In this document: positions 8,831 to 17,710 of the stretch, in pieces
Position numbering within the stretch: the stretch's first letter is position 1
Layout: each line of letters begins with the position of its first letter
Assembly: GCF_001722335.1 (NCBI RefSeq)
Contig: NZ_MIHA01000005.1
Span: forward strand, 285,010-349,009
DNA length: 64,000 nucleotides
From: Mycolicibacterium flavescens
GTDB taxonomy: Bacteria > Actinomycetota > Actinomycetes > Mycobacteriales > Mycobacteriaceae
Direction of reading: 5' to 3'
The notes under the pieces: model-generated
The model's input: the letters and a program-made list of their open reading frames with translations, nothing else
What the model was told of the DNA's origin: nothing
The model's database searches: none
Position numbers and translations under genes: made by a program

Positions 8831-9146
8831 GCTCAGCCAGCACCTGTGACCGTGCCGGCAAATCTTAGGGAGTTGTCTCACGTGCGCTGCATCCTCGACC
8901 TAAGGGGAGACTCCACCTTTCATCCGATGGTGGACATTCCACCGTAGGCCCCTCAAGAGGAACACGGGCCAAGGCTCCGCACCCACGGAACGCATTTTTA
9001 AAGGCCTAGGTCAGCCCAGACTGTGCTGCGCCGGGCCGTAGGATGGGCGTCGCGATGGGACGGTCGGCACTTGACTACGGCAGGCCGACAAACAAATTGC
9101 GACTGAAAACACTCACGAGTTGCCTCCGAACGCGCAGCAAATTGGC

Positions 9147-9159
9147 TAACCTATCGCGC
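9147..9159 (+). promoter_or_regulatory. -10 element for a leaderless SIR2-gene transcript
   Basis: TAACCT (9147-9152) matches the mycobacterial TANNNT -10 consensus and lies seven bases before the ATG at 9160. No Shine-Dalgarno sequence precedes that ATG. Transcription would begin at the start codon itself, the common leaderless arrangement in mycobacteria. Confidence 0.5.
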
Positions 9160-10698
9160 ATGGGCGGGCACCTCTTCATCATCAACGGCGACCTCACCAA
9201 GATTGCGTGCGATGCGATTCTGGTGCCGACGGACTCGGCGTTCACGATCGAAGCACCCTGGGATCGACTCCTCGCAGGCCGGAAGGACGAACGACCCGAC
9301 AGCTGGAGAGGCCGACGAGTCATCGCGCTTCCACCGCGGAGCAAGGAACCACGCATCTGGTTGGGGAATGTCGGCCAGGTCGGTCACAGCTCCGACTTTT
9401 CAGCATTCGAACCGATCGTCCGCGACTTCGTCGTCGAGGCCGCCGCAGAAGCCAGACGAAATGACGACACCGATCGCATCTACGCGTGGCCGAAGCCCAG
9501 GCTGGCCGTGAATGTGGTGGGCTCTGGACAAGGCGGAGGCTCTCAGAAGAAGGGCAACCTGATCCGCGGCCTGGTGAAGACGCTGACAGAACTGGCCGCA
9601 GAATACGACGCCGACATCGTGTTGGTCACATTCGGACCGAAATCGTATGCGGCGGCGCAACGGGCCCGACGTCAGGTCGTCCAGAAAGAGAGCGAGACTT
9701 GGGGGTTCATCCAGTCCAACTCGCCTCTCATCGAAGAAGCGCACCGACTCGCGAATGACGCGATTGACCGGCACCTGGTGCTGTTTGTCGGTGCGGGTGC
9801 CAGCGCGGGTGCCGGTCTACCTACCTGGAAGAAACTGCTTGACGACCTCGCGATCGAGGCGGGCTTCGATGATGAGATGCGAAAGCGACTGGCGGAGCGA
9901 GACCTTCGCGACCAGGCCACCTTGATCGAACGAGAACTCAAGCGCAGAGGCGGTAACCTGAAGCGCAGTGTCGCTGAGAGGCTAGGCAATTATCAGCGCT
10001 TCTCGCTGACCCATGGGCTGCTTGCGTCGCTGCCGAGCAGCGAAGCAGTGACCACCAACTACGACAAGCTCTTCGAAACGGCATACGAGACCCGCGGCCG
10101 CGAAGTCGCGGTCCTACCGAATAACCCTCGCACCACCGACGGGCATTGGCTGCTGAAGTTGCACGGCACTGTTGATGCTCCGGAGACGATCACCCTTACC
10201 CGTTCGGACTACCTGAACATGCCGCGGCAGTACGGCGCCTTGATGGGACTGGTGCAAGGCCTGCTGCTGATGCGCCGCATGGTGTTCGTCGGGTACTCGT
10301 TGGAGGACGAGGACTTCCACGAACTCATCGATGAGGTGCGCGCCGCGCGGGGAGACACCATGGAGATCGGCAGAGGTGTCGCATTGACACTCTGCGAGAA
10401 TCCACTGGATCGTCAACTATGGGCGAAGGATTTGGACATCGTGCCGATGGTCACCGACCCCGGGATCAAGATCCCGGAAGCCGCCCGAGAGCTGGAACTC
10501 TTCCTCGACCTCGTCGGGTACCTCTCCACCACATCCGCCAGCTTCTTCCTCGACGAGAGTTACAGCGATCTGTCGGACAACGAAGCGGAGCTACGCGATG
10601 CACTGGCCACGCTGGCCACCAAGACCGCCGGCAGTCCCGTCGACAGCGTGAGCCATATGGTCGAAAGATTCCTCAGAGATCTCGGCGCCTCGAACTAG
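9160..10698 (+). CDS. SIR2-family NADase-like protein with macro-like N-terminal domain
   Basis: A 512-residue protein. Residues 1-195 resemble a macro-type ADP-ribose-binding domain (FIINGDLTKIACDAILVPTD and a late VVGSGQGGGSQ loop). Residues about 215-480 are a SIR2 domain: LFVGAGASAGAGLPTW for NAD binding, VTTNYDKLFE with the catalytic-site Asn, LKLHGTVD with the conserved His, and VFVGYSLEDEDF. Standalone SIR2 proteins of this kind in bacteria (for example DSR-type) deplete NAD during phage infection, so an abortive-infection role is plausible. The ATG at 9160 is chosen because it aligns with the leaderless -10 box; the frame is open upstream. Confidence 0.8.
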   Translation: MGGHLFIINGDLTKIACDAILVPTDSAFTIEAPWDRLLAGRKDERPDSWRGRRVIALPPRSKEPRIWLGNVGQVGHSSDFSAFEPIVRDFVVEAAAEARRNDDTDRIYAWPKPRLAVNVVGSGQGGGSQKKGNLIRGLVKTLTELAAEYDADIVLVTFGPKSYAAAQRARRQVVQKESETWGFIQSNSPLIEEAHRLANDAIDRHLVLFVGAGASAGAGLPTWKKLLDDLAIEAGFDDEMRKRLAERDLRDQATLIERELKRRGGNLKRSVAERLGNYQRFSLTHGLLASLPSSEAVTTNYDKLFETAYETRGREVAVLPNNPRTTDGHWLLKLHGTVDAPETITLTRSDYLNMPRQYGALMGLVQGLLLMRRMVFVGYSLEDEDFHELIDEVRAARGDTMEIGRGVALTLCENPLDRQLWAKDLDIVPMVTDPGIKIPEAARELELFLDLVGYLSTTSASFFLDESYSDLSDNEAELRDALATLATKTAGSPVDSVSHMVERFLRDLGASN

Positions 10699-10784
10699 TT
10701 CCTGGCGGAAAGCCGGAAAGCCGGTTCCGCGAACCAGCACGCTGGCTACCGCAGAAGAAGGAATTCCTTGATGGCAGAACAGCA

Positions 10785-12068
10785 ATGGACATAACAGTTG
10801 CGACCTGGAACACCGCATGGAGGACCCCGTCCAGTGGGCCCGGTCGCCGGATCGCGTCCATTCTCGAGGCGACTGGCGCCGATGTCATTGTTGTTACTGA
10901 GGCTGTCTCCGAGCTGTTGCCGGCCGACGGATACACCGTTGATGCCGGGCCTTACTGGGGATACTCCCAGGAGCCAGCCCGCCGCAAGGTGATCGTGTGG
11001 TCCCGCCACCCGTTGACACCGGAACACACCGGTGAGGCGGGAGCGACCCGCGGGCGGCTCGTGGCCGCGACGGCGGCATTCCCACACGGTCCTGTGCGCA
11101 TCGTCGGTGTCTGCGTTCCCTGGCCGGACGCACATGTGCGAACCGGACGCGGCGACGCCCAGAGGTGGTCAGAGCATCTGGACTACCTCGACCGCTTCGA
11201 ACGATGGCTGCCCACAGTGGATGACGGAACCCCCACGATCATCGCCGGCGATTTCAATCAACGTGTCCCGCGCAAGCGTCAACCGATCCACGTCGCCACC
11301 AGACTCGCCGAGGCTCTCACCGGCTGGACGATCCACACGGCCGGCGCGCTCCCCAACGGCCCACACATCGACCACATCGCCACCGATCACCGCCTGGTTC
11401 TCAGGTGGGTCGATGATTGGCCGAGCTCGGATCAATGCGGCCGGCTCAGCGACCACGCTGGCGTAGTCTGCCGTCTGTCTTACTCCGGTCCCTCGACATC
11501 GTCTACACGTGCAAAATCGACATCACGCACACCCTGTTCTGAAGAGAGAGACGTCGTCGGCACCCACGATGACGGCGCCTCGTGCTCGGAGAAGCCCCGA
11601 CGATGGGACGGTGGCCTAACACCTGAGCTACGAGCCGAGATCGAAGACATTCTGCGCCGAAGCAGTGAGGGTCTCACTCACGGCGCGGTCTTCCGGCTCC
11701 GCGAGAAGGGCCTCGGCCTCACCGAGATCGCAGCCGAGCGCGGGGTAAGCGTCAGTTCCACCCGCGAATTCCTCAAGAGCCTGGAGGCGCTCCTCGACGG
11801 CGCTATCCCGACCACCAAGTCTGCAGCGCTACGCAACTCATATGTCTACCGCGAATTGCTCAACCATCCGCTATCAACTGCTCTCAGCCGCTACGTCGGA
11901 GCACAACTTCAGAAGCTCAAGGAGGTCAATCCGGAAGTCAGCTCCGCCCCGCTCAAGACGCGGACTCATCAGTACCGCGTCGGGAAACGGAAACGACCGT
12001 CGGCGACGATCACCGATCCCTGCCCCGACTGCGCCGCGGTTGGGATCATTCATTCCGGTCGCTGTTAG
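10785..12068 (+). CDS. endonuclease/exonuclease/phosphatase-family nuclease fused to an HTH and zinc-binding tail
   Basis: A 427-residue protein. Residues 1-230 are an EEP (DNase I-like) domain: ATWNTAW at the N terminus, TEAVSELLPA, the catalytic GDFNQR, and the closing HIDHIATD and LSDHAGVV motifs. A low-complexity Ser/Thr linker (about 232-270) leads to a helix-turn-helix-like region (GLTEIAAERGVSVSSTREF, about 315-335) and a C-terminal CPDCxxx...C zinc-ribbon half. No clear ribosome-binding site is seen. Either the C-terminal part targets the nuclease to DNA, or two genes were fused by loss of a stop. Confidence 0.75.
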   Translation: MDITVATWNTAWRTPSSGPGRRIASILEATGADVIVVTEAVSELLPADGYTVDAGPYWGYSQEPARRKVIVWSRHPLTPEHTGEAGATRGRLVAATAAFPHGPVRIVGVCVPWPDAHVRTGRGDAQRWSEHLDYLDRFERWLPTVDDGTPTIIAGDFNQRVPRKRQPIHVATRLAEALTGWTIHTAGALPNGPHIDHIATDHRLVLRWVDDWPSSDQCGRLSDHAGVVCRLSYSGPSTSSTRAKSTSRTPCSEERDVVGTHDDGASCSEKPRRWDGGLTPELRAEIEDILRRSSEGLTHGAVFRLREKGLGLTEIAAERGVSVSSTREFLKSLEALLDGAIPTTKSAALRNSYVYRELLNHPLSTALSRYVGAQLQKLKEVNPEVSSAPLKTRTHQYRVGKRKRPSATITDPCPDCAAVGIIHSGRC

Positions 12069-12085
12069 CCGTCTGCTCCGCTGTT

Positions 12086-12463
12086 TCAGGGGCTGGGTTT
12101 GGTAGCCAGCTCAAGCACAGTCGGCCGGTCCTGCCGCACGACAACGTCTGGGAACTGGGCAAGCAACGCGCATACGAAGGCCGACCTTTTGACATTCATC
12201 TCCTCGAGTAACTCCGCATGGCTGAGAACACCCCGTCGAGACAGACGCTCCCACGCGATCGAAATCATCCACGCAGGAACGAGTTGTGGACCCGATCCTT
12301 TAGCGCGGGAACGTTCAGTCTCTACCCGAACCCCGGAGCGATCGCATGAGGAAATCCAATTGGGACGCTTGATACTGAGCGTCGCTATCTCGCCCCCGGC
12401 TTCTACGACCGATGCGATCCGATCGTAAAGCTCGTCGTCGAGTTCCACGGCACTCACGTGCAT
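12086..12463 (-). CDS. hypothetical protein with winged-helix-like C-terminal region
   Basis: A protein of about 125 residues I do not recognise. The C-terminal half (from about 72) reads like a winged helix, with WERLSRRGVLSHAELLEEM, then KRSAFVCALLAQFPDV and a short beta hairpin. I use ATG 12463, giving MHVSAVELDD; the frame is open to 12544, so a longer form is possible. It is convergent with the EEP nuclease gene (17-base gap). It may be a small regulator. Confidence 0.5.
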   Translation of the reverse strand: MHVSAVELDDELYDRIASVVEAGGEIATLSIKRPNWISSCDRSGVRVETERSRAKGSGPQLVPAWMISIAWERLSRRGVLSHAELLEEMNVKRSAFVCALLAQFPDVVVRQDRPTVLELATKPSP

Positions 12464-12593
12464 TCGCCGGCGAAGCAGGCCGCAAAATGAGTTGCCATTG
12501 GCCCAACCTCCTACGGACACAAGGTGCGCGAGTGCGCTTGTCATTAAGTTCTCGAGCCCTATTTCTAGCAGAACACGCTACCGCGCGACGGGA

Positions 12594-13070
12594 TCAGCAC
12601 CGCTGAGTCCAACGGGTATACCCGCACACCATCGTCATCACCGGCAACGATGCAGCAGTACGCACCTCGCCATACCCGACCGGGATCTCAACGTCGGGAA
12701 ACCACAGGTCGCATTGCGCGATCTCCCCGGCCTGATACGTCGTGCGCGAGGCCGGATCAGGCGGCAGATACAGCCGCCGCAAGTCACGAACCCGCTCACT
12801 GAGGGTGCGGATCGGATACTGCCAGCCGATCCGCACCCGATCACCGTCGCCGGCATCCGCGGATACGCCGCAAGCAGCTCCCGGATCAGCGGCTCGGCCG
12901 CATCAGCTACCGCATCCGTCGACGCCCGCTCATACTTAAGCGGCCGGTCGTTGGCCGACGCCGCCTTCACCGTGTTGCGAGCCACCCCCATCACCCGCGC
13001 CACCTCAGACATCGACACCGGAACTACCTGCTCACTTTTCGACCGGAGGTGACACATACGTCGCAAGGAG
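12594..13070 (-). pseudogene. istA: IS21-family transposase (istA) remnant
   Basis: The minus strand encodes the N-terminal part of an IS21-type transposase: a helix-turn-helix (MSEVARVMGVARNTVKAA), then ELLAAYPRMPATVI. After a one-base shift it continues RIGWQYPIRTLSERVRDL and the start of the DDE core (AQCDLWFPDVEIPVG, then TMVCGYTRW). It ends there, so most of the catalytic domain and all of istB are missing. The flanks (12,464-12,593 and 13,071-13,108) hold no further gene that I can see. It records insertion activity within this accessory region. Confidence 0.8.
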
Positions 13071-13108
13071 TTTCTACACTTCTGCGGAGCCACTTAGGGG
13101 AGGAGAAC

Positions 13109-14425
13109 ATGGGTAACGACGCGTCGACCGGCAAACACGAGGGCTTCAGTGACGAAACATCCGCGACACCGCACTCCAATACCGATGGTGAGCGGGGGGA
13201 AGTCGTTGTCTTGCTCCAATCAGAAGGCCTACTGGTCGGTGGCGATCCTGAAGCAGTCGGTTCCTACCTTCAGCGGATCAAGGAAGCGACGAGTAACGCC
13301 GTCGATGTGGTCGGTGTGAACCGTGCCTCGGTTGGTAACGCAACCGGTCTACTCGCCGGCGTGACTTCTCTGTTGGGTCAGTCGGGCAAGTTTGTTCAAC
13401 TGCATCCCGACAGTTTCAAGGCCATCCGAACCCAAAACCTCGTCCCGGGTGACAGCTCGGATTACTACCGGATGATGACGCGCGGCGCCGACGGCAAGTT
13501 CTTACAACAGTTGCAGTGGAAGCCTGTAAGCGTCAATCCGTCGCAGCTGGTGCCTGCACAGATGATGGCTGTTCAGTTCGCACTCAAGGCTGCTATTCAT
13601 GAGGTCGAAGTTGCCGTGCTACGCGTGGAGGGCAAAGTCGAGCAAGTGCTCCAACTGGCCCAGGCCAACCGCTCCGGCGATGTGCTGGGCGACCGAGCAT
13701 CGGTAGACCGAATGATCGCCTACCTCGAGAAGCACGGGTCCTTGTCCGACGCCGACTGGGAGTCCATTGCCGCCGTCGGAGCGGCCCTGAGCCGGACTGT
13801 TGAACAGTTGAGGAATCACGCGGTTCGCACCCTGAAGGCGTTTGACGCAAATCTTCCGATCCGAGAACGTGCCGGACTCATCAACCGCGCTGTGGCCAAC
13901 GACCAGCTGGGTGAGACTCTGAGCCTCCTCGTTGTCGCACAAGACGCGCTCTTCAAGTGGCAGCGACTCCGCATCGCCCGGGTGGAATCGACACAACCCG
14001 AGCACCTGCCGAAAGTCCTAGACGACGCGCGTGAACTCATCGCTCACCAAATGGCCGAGGACGGGGCACTCTACCGCCGCGCTCGCGATGTCCTCGACGG
14101 TGTCGCAACTACCAAGACCACCGATGGCTTAGCGTTCTGGGCGGTGGCCGGATTGAGTCGTGACCTTCCCTTTCTGCGCGCGGATTTGGACAACTTCGCG
14201 CGCGCCCGGAGGACGCAGGCGGAGGACTGGAGAGACTTCCACGCTCCGCACTTCTTGGAGGCTGCCTCGGCAGTACTTGGCGCAGCGGCGGACACTGCTG
14301 GTCGGGCACTCAATGCCGCGGGGGGCGGCATCTCCCGGGTGGGGAACTTCGTGATGCGTCGGACACGTCAACCAGCGCCCGAACCTCAGGCAGACGACGC
14401 CGGGGACGAGGCGTCTCAGGGCTGA
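13109..14425 (+). CDS. hypothetical protein, mostly helical
   Basis: A 438-residue protein of unknown function. The start at ATG 13109 follows a strong AGGGGAGGAG ribosome-binding site. The N terminus (1-30) is polar and low-complexity, followed by an alpha/beta segment (EVVVLLQSEGLLVGGDPEAV), a long helical region (about 150-390) that may form coiled coil, and an Ala/Gly-rich segment before a Pro/Glu/Asp tail. There is no signal peptide or clear catalytic motif. It sits alone between an IS remnant and the MazG/ATPase operon, convergent with the latter. Confidence 0.6.
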   Translation: MGNDASTGKHEGFSDETSATPHSNTDGERGEVVVLLQSEGLLVGGDPEAVGSYLQRIKEATSNAVDVVGVNRASVGNATGLLAGVTSLLGQSGKFVQLHPDSFKAIRTQNLVPGDSSDYYRMMTRGADGKFLQQLQWKPVSVNPSQLVPAQMMAVQFALKAAIHEVEVAVLRVEGKVEQVLQLAQANRSGDVLGDRASVDRMIAYLEKHGSLSDADWESIAAVGAALSRTVEQLRNHAVRTLKAFDANLPIRERAGLINRAVANDQLGETLSLLVVAQDALFKWQRLRIARVESTQPEHLPKVLDDARELIAHQMAEDGALYRRARDVLDGVATTKTTDGLAFWAVAGLSRDLPFLRADLDNFARARRTQAEDWRDFHAPHFLEAASAVLGAAADTAGRALNAAGGGISRVGNFVMRRTRQPAPEPQADDAGDEASQG

Positions 14426-14461
14426 TCGCGACGATCATCGTTCATGTTGGCAATCGGCTTC

Positions 14462-14848
14462 CTAGTTTTTTGCCAACCGATGTTCCGACACAGACACGTT
14501 GTCACTTCTGCTGTAAATCCCGTACGCCCCGATCAACTGCCGGATTTCCGAGACGGTGGGCTGAAGCTCGTAAGCGTGGTGGTGCACCGCTCGACTGAGT
14601 CGGTGCCACACCCGTCGCGTCCGCTCACCGGCCTCGGCACCTCGAACCGCGCCCAGCGCAACAATTTTCGATCTCATGGTCGGATAGCCCAGCGTCGGCG
14701 ACAACCACGACGCACTCTGTTCTTCTATCCACTCTTCCAGAACCGAGCGGGCCAGCAGCGCAGCGGTACGCGGACCACGTGCACCGAGACCGAACTGGCC
14801 ATCGAGGAGTCGGTCGGCGTAGTCGAGGAACGCGGCGCGTGATGTCAC
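14462..14848 (-). CDS. small HEPN-like protein, partner of the Rad50-like ATPase
   Basis: A 128-residue helical protein starting at GTG, overlapping the stop of the ATPase gene (GTGA). The C-terminal half has a WHRLSRAVHHHAYEL segment containing an R-x4-H pattern like the HEPN RNase motif. HEPN ribonucleases are frequent effectors next to SMC/AAA sensors in defence systems (family knowledge). The HEPN assignment rests on one short motif, so it is tentative. It is the last gene of the operon. Confidence 0.55.
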   Translation of the reverse strand: MTSRAAFLDYADRLLDGQFGLGARGPRTAALLARSVLEEWIEEQSASWLSPTLGYPTMRSKIVALGAVRGAEAGERTRRVWHRLSRAVHHHAYELQPTVSEIRQLIGAYGIYSRSDNVSVSEHRLAKN

Positions 14849-17313
14849 GGCGAGAGCTTCCGCAGGTCGTCAGTCGCCAGGCGCGTCTGTCTGACCGCCT
14901 CGGTGTAGTCCTGCACGCCTTTGTGTGCACCCTTGGTGGTTACCAGCATCGCGGCGCGGCGCGCTGATCCGCCTGCGAGCCACTTCTCAATAGCGTTGTC
15001 GTTGGCTGGATCAACGGCGAGCGCGACGCGCAGTCTGGTCGTCGTCGCGTTCTCCCACGCCTCCTCGAGATCAGCACGTGTCCGGCCCGCCGTCAGCAGG
15101 CGTGACGAATACACGTCCCATGCGGTGGCCTCCATCGCCTCGCGGCAGAGTACCGGGACGGCTTTCTTCTTGATGTCGTCGGGCACCGCGTCGTCGACGG
15201 CGATCGCATAGGCGTCGTCCAACAATCGATCAGCAGGGTGTGTCGACTCCGTCACCGAGACAACGGAGTTGGGAGCGCGTGTCAGCTCGACGATCCGCGC
15301 CGGAGCTCGCGAGACGCGGATGGCCGAGGGCAGTCGATCGTCATGCGTGAAGACGATGACCTGGCGGGTCTCGGCGAGTCGGACGAGCACCTCGAGGAAG
15401 CCGTCGATCTTGGACGGGTCCATGGCTTGGATCGGATCGTCGAGGACCAGAAACCGGAAGGGACTCGACGGGGATGTCGCGCGAGGGATGAAGATCGCCA
15501 GCGAAAGCGCCTGCAGCTCACCTTGACTCATCACCCCGAACGCGTCGGTGCCGGAGCCGTCGACATCAGCCTTCAGCACCACGCGGCGCGACGTCTTCTG
15601 ACCCTCGAGGCGGATTTCCCCGAGGTCGACGTTGCTCTCCTGACGCAGGGCCGCCCAGATGCCCTTGGCCTCCTCGGCGAGCGGGGCGATCCGTTGATTG
15701 CGGAGTTCGCCGGCGTTTCTCTGCAGCCACTTGAGCGCCTCGTCGGCGACCTTGAGCTTGGGTGCGGCTTCGGCGGCCAGTTCCGCCTTGCGAACCCACT
15801 CGGCGAGCTCGAGAGCAACCGGCCCCCAAGCATCGGCGCGGAGCTGGATCAGTTGTGCAGCTTCCTGACGAAGGCTCGCGTAGGTCTCGCGCAGCGTGCC
15901 GAGAGTTTCTGAGATGTGTTCTACGAGTGCGATTTCGCCGTCCGCAGGTAACTTCACAAAGGCGTCGTATGCCTCGCGCGCAGCGGTGAGCGTCGTCAGT
16001 TCAGGATCAGGTGGAGGAGGCGCGGCGACTTCCCGCACCGCGGTCATGACCGCTGAACGCGCCTGGGCGGTCGCGGCGCGGGCGGCGGTGAGGGCCTGCG
16101 CTGCCTCTTGATCCTGCTCGAGTGCGGCGCGGGCGGCGACGGCCCACGTCTCGTCGAGAGTCCCGTGTGCGCAGACCGGGCACTTCTGGTCGCCGAAGTG
16201 CTCGTGAAAGTCGAGTCCCCGCTCCAGCAGCTGAGCGCGCTCGGCCGCCAGCGCGTCAGATCGCTGCGCTTCCTGCTGTTGACTCTCGGCGGCGGACCGC
16301 AGTGCCTCGCATTTGAGGGCGAGATCGTCCGGATCAGGGGCGGACAGTCGCTCGGCGCGCAGCCATGCCTGCGGGACAGCCCCGTCTGTGCCGTCGGTGA
16401 TCAAGGGGCGCACGGCGTTCAGGTCCGGTTTGGTCTTGCGGAGCTGCGCCAGCGCCGTGGCGGCGCGGGGGTCGTCGTGAGACTCCAGGATCGGTTTAAG
16501 TGCATCACGGGTCTTGCGCAGGTCGGCGGCGGGCTGGCGCAGCTGCTTGACCTCGACATCGAGAAGCGTGATGGCGCCGTTGAGCTGTTCGAGGCCGAGG
16601 AGCTTGTAGAGCTGGTCGTAGAAGGCGCTGGGGGTGCCTTCGAGGATGCCGCTCAACTCGTCGTAGCTCAGAAGCGGACGGTACATCTCCAACGCTGTCT
16701 CCCAGCCCAGCGTCGCGATGTCTTCCTGCTTCTTGCCGGCGCGTTGGACCCAGGTCTTGCAGTCGCCGACCGGGACGTCGCCAGAGGGCCAGTCGACACC
16801 GATGACCGCGGTGCCGGAACCCTCCTCTGCCAGCCCGACGCGAATCCTGGACGTCTGGCCGGCGTGCAGGTTGCGCCAGTCCTGCGACCAGATCGCGGGC
16901 TTGTTCTTCCAGCGCGAGTTGGTGCCGGTGAGGGCCAGCTCCAGCCCCTCGGCCAAGGTCGACTTGCCGGAGCCGTTGCGGCCGGCGACGACGGTCAGGC
17001 CCGGACCGGGCTTGAGCGGCAACGTCACCTCCGGGCCGATGCCGCGGAAACCCTCGACGGTGATCGAGGTCAGATAGGCGCCGGTCGGCTCGGTCGTGGT
17101 GGCCGCGGGTGTGGTGAGCGATTCGACGAGTTCGGTTCGTGTGGTCTGGTCGCCGAGCACTTCGGACAGATCGCTCGAGCCCTCAAGGGCGGCCAGGACG
17201 ACGAGTCGAGCTTCCTCGCTGAGGTCGGGGTCGTCATCGGCGCGGGCGAGGACGTAGTTCTTCAGGCGGGCGTCGGAGACGGCGCCGGCCTCGTCGGTAG
17301 TCGTCGACGTCAT
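14845..17313 (-). CDS. Rad50/SMC-like AAA ATPase
   Basis: An 822-residue protein. The N-terminal region carries a Walker A (VVAGRNGSGKSTLAEGLELAL, about residues 96-116). The centre (about 290-560) is coiled coil interrupted by a zinc-hook-like CPVC motif (near 380). The C-terminal part has an ABC-type signature (MSQGELQALSLA) and Walker B (FLVLDDPIQAMDP), then a D-loop/H-loop region (VIVFTHDD). This is the Rad50/RecN/SMC layout found in DNA-end sensors and in systems such as Lamassu. The start at ATG 17313 overlaps the stop of the upstream MazG-like gene. It is likely the sensor/ATPase of a three-gene module. Confidence 0.85.
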   Translation of the reverse strand: MTSTTTDEAGAVSDARLKNYVLARADDDPDLSEEARLVVLAALEGSSDLSEVLGDQTTRTELVESLTTPAATTTEPTGAYLTSITVEGFRGIGPEVTLPLKPGPGLTVVAGRNGSGKSTLAEGLELALTGTNSRWKNKPAIWSQDWRNLHAGQTSRIRVGLAEEGSGTAVIGVDWPSGDVPVGDCKTWVQRAGKKQEDIATLGWETALEMYRPLLSYDELSGILEGTPSAFYDQLYKLLGLEQLNGAITLLDVEVKQLRQPAADLRKTRDALKPILESHDDPRAATALAQLRKTKPDLNAVRPLITDGTDGAVPQAWLRAERLSAPDPDDLALKCEALRSAAESQQQEAQRSDALAAERAQLLERGLDFHEHFGDQKCPVCAHGTLDETWAVAARAALEQDQEAAQALTAARAATAQARSAVMTAVREVAAPPPPDPELTTLTAAREAYDAFVKLPADGEIALVEHISETLGTLRETYASLRQEAAQLIQLRADAWGPVALELAEWVRKAELAAEAAPKLKVADEALKWLQRNAGELRNQRIAPLAEEAKGIWAALRQESNVDLGEIRLEGQKTSRRVVLKADVDGSGTDAFGVMSQGELQALSLAIFIPRATSPSSPFRFLVLDDPIQAMDPSKIDGFLEVLVRLAETRQVIVFTHDDRLPSAIRVSRAPARIVELTRAPNSVVSVTESTHPADRLLDDAYAIAVDDAVPDDIKKKAVPVLCREAMEATAWDVYSSRLLTAGRTRADLEEAWENATTTRLRVALAVDPANDNAIEKWLAGGSARRAAMLVTTKGAHKGVQDYTEAVRQTRLATDDLRKLSP

Positions 17314-17639
17314 CGGGCCTCGGGACCTGGATCGATCGCTTCCAGCCACAGGCGCATCGCAAAGCCTCCCCGCTTCTCACGCTTCGTTCGTGCGACCTCG
17401 CCGATGGTATCGAGGGTGACGCCGTGTTCGACGGCGATCGCAGCGAGGACTTCGAGAACGTCCGCCGCCTCCTCCAGCATCGGTTCTGTTGTTTGCACAG
17501 CTGAGAGCTCCATGGCCTCTTCGCGCAGCTTGTCGAGCAGGGCGCGGCGATAGGCGTTCGGAGACAACGTCACAACGTGGGGCGTTCGGCCCGACTCTCG
17601 GATGAGCTCCGGAATTCTGTCTCGAACGAGTTTGCCCAC
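17310..17639 (-). CDS. MazG-like nucleoside triphosphate pyrophosphohydrolase
   Basis: A 109-residue protein. It begins VGKLVRDRIPELI, the signature start of COG4997-type phosphoribosyl-ATP pyrophosphohydrolase-like enzymes. It carries the all-alpha NTP-PPase metal motifs LREEAMEL and EEAADVLEVLAAIA (ExxE...ExxD). Such enzymes hydrolyse nucleoside triphosphates, sometimes unusual ones. GTG 17639 has a GGGGAG ribosome-binding site. It leads the operon with the Rad50-like ATPase and HEPN-like protein, with an ATGA overlap. Nucleotide depletion or removal of modified nucleotides as a defence role is inferred. Confidence 0.8.
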   Translation of the reverse strand: MGKLVRDRIPELIRESGRTPHVVTLSPNAYRRALLDKLREEAMELSAVQTTEPMLEEAADVLEVLAAIAVEHGVTLDTIGEVARTKREKRGGFAMRLWLEAIDPGPEAR

Positions 17640-17660
17640 GCGATCTCCCCGGTCTCGGCA

Positions 17661-17688
17661 TATCGCGATAGTGCAGTTGTACCGGTAC
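17661..17688. promoter_or_regulatory. two palindromes in a divergent intergenic region
   Basis: TATCGCGATA (17661-17670) and GTACCGGTAC (17679-17688) are both perfect 10-base palindromes. They lie eight bases apart in the 71-base gap between the MazG-like operon and the divergent HNH gene. They could be operators shared by the two promoters. No regulator gene is adjacent, so the binding protein is unknown. Confidence 0.35.
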
Positions 17689-17710
17689 CGGGTGACATCG
17701 AGGGGGTTGG

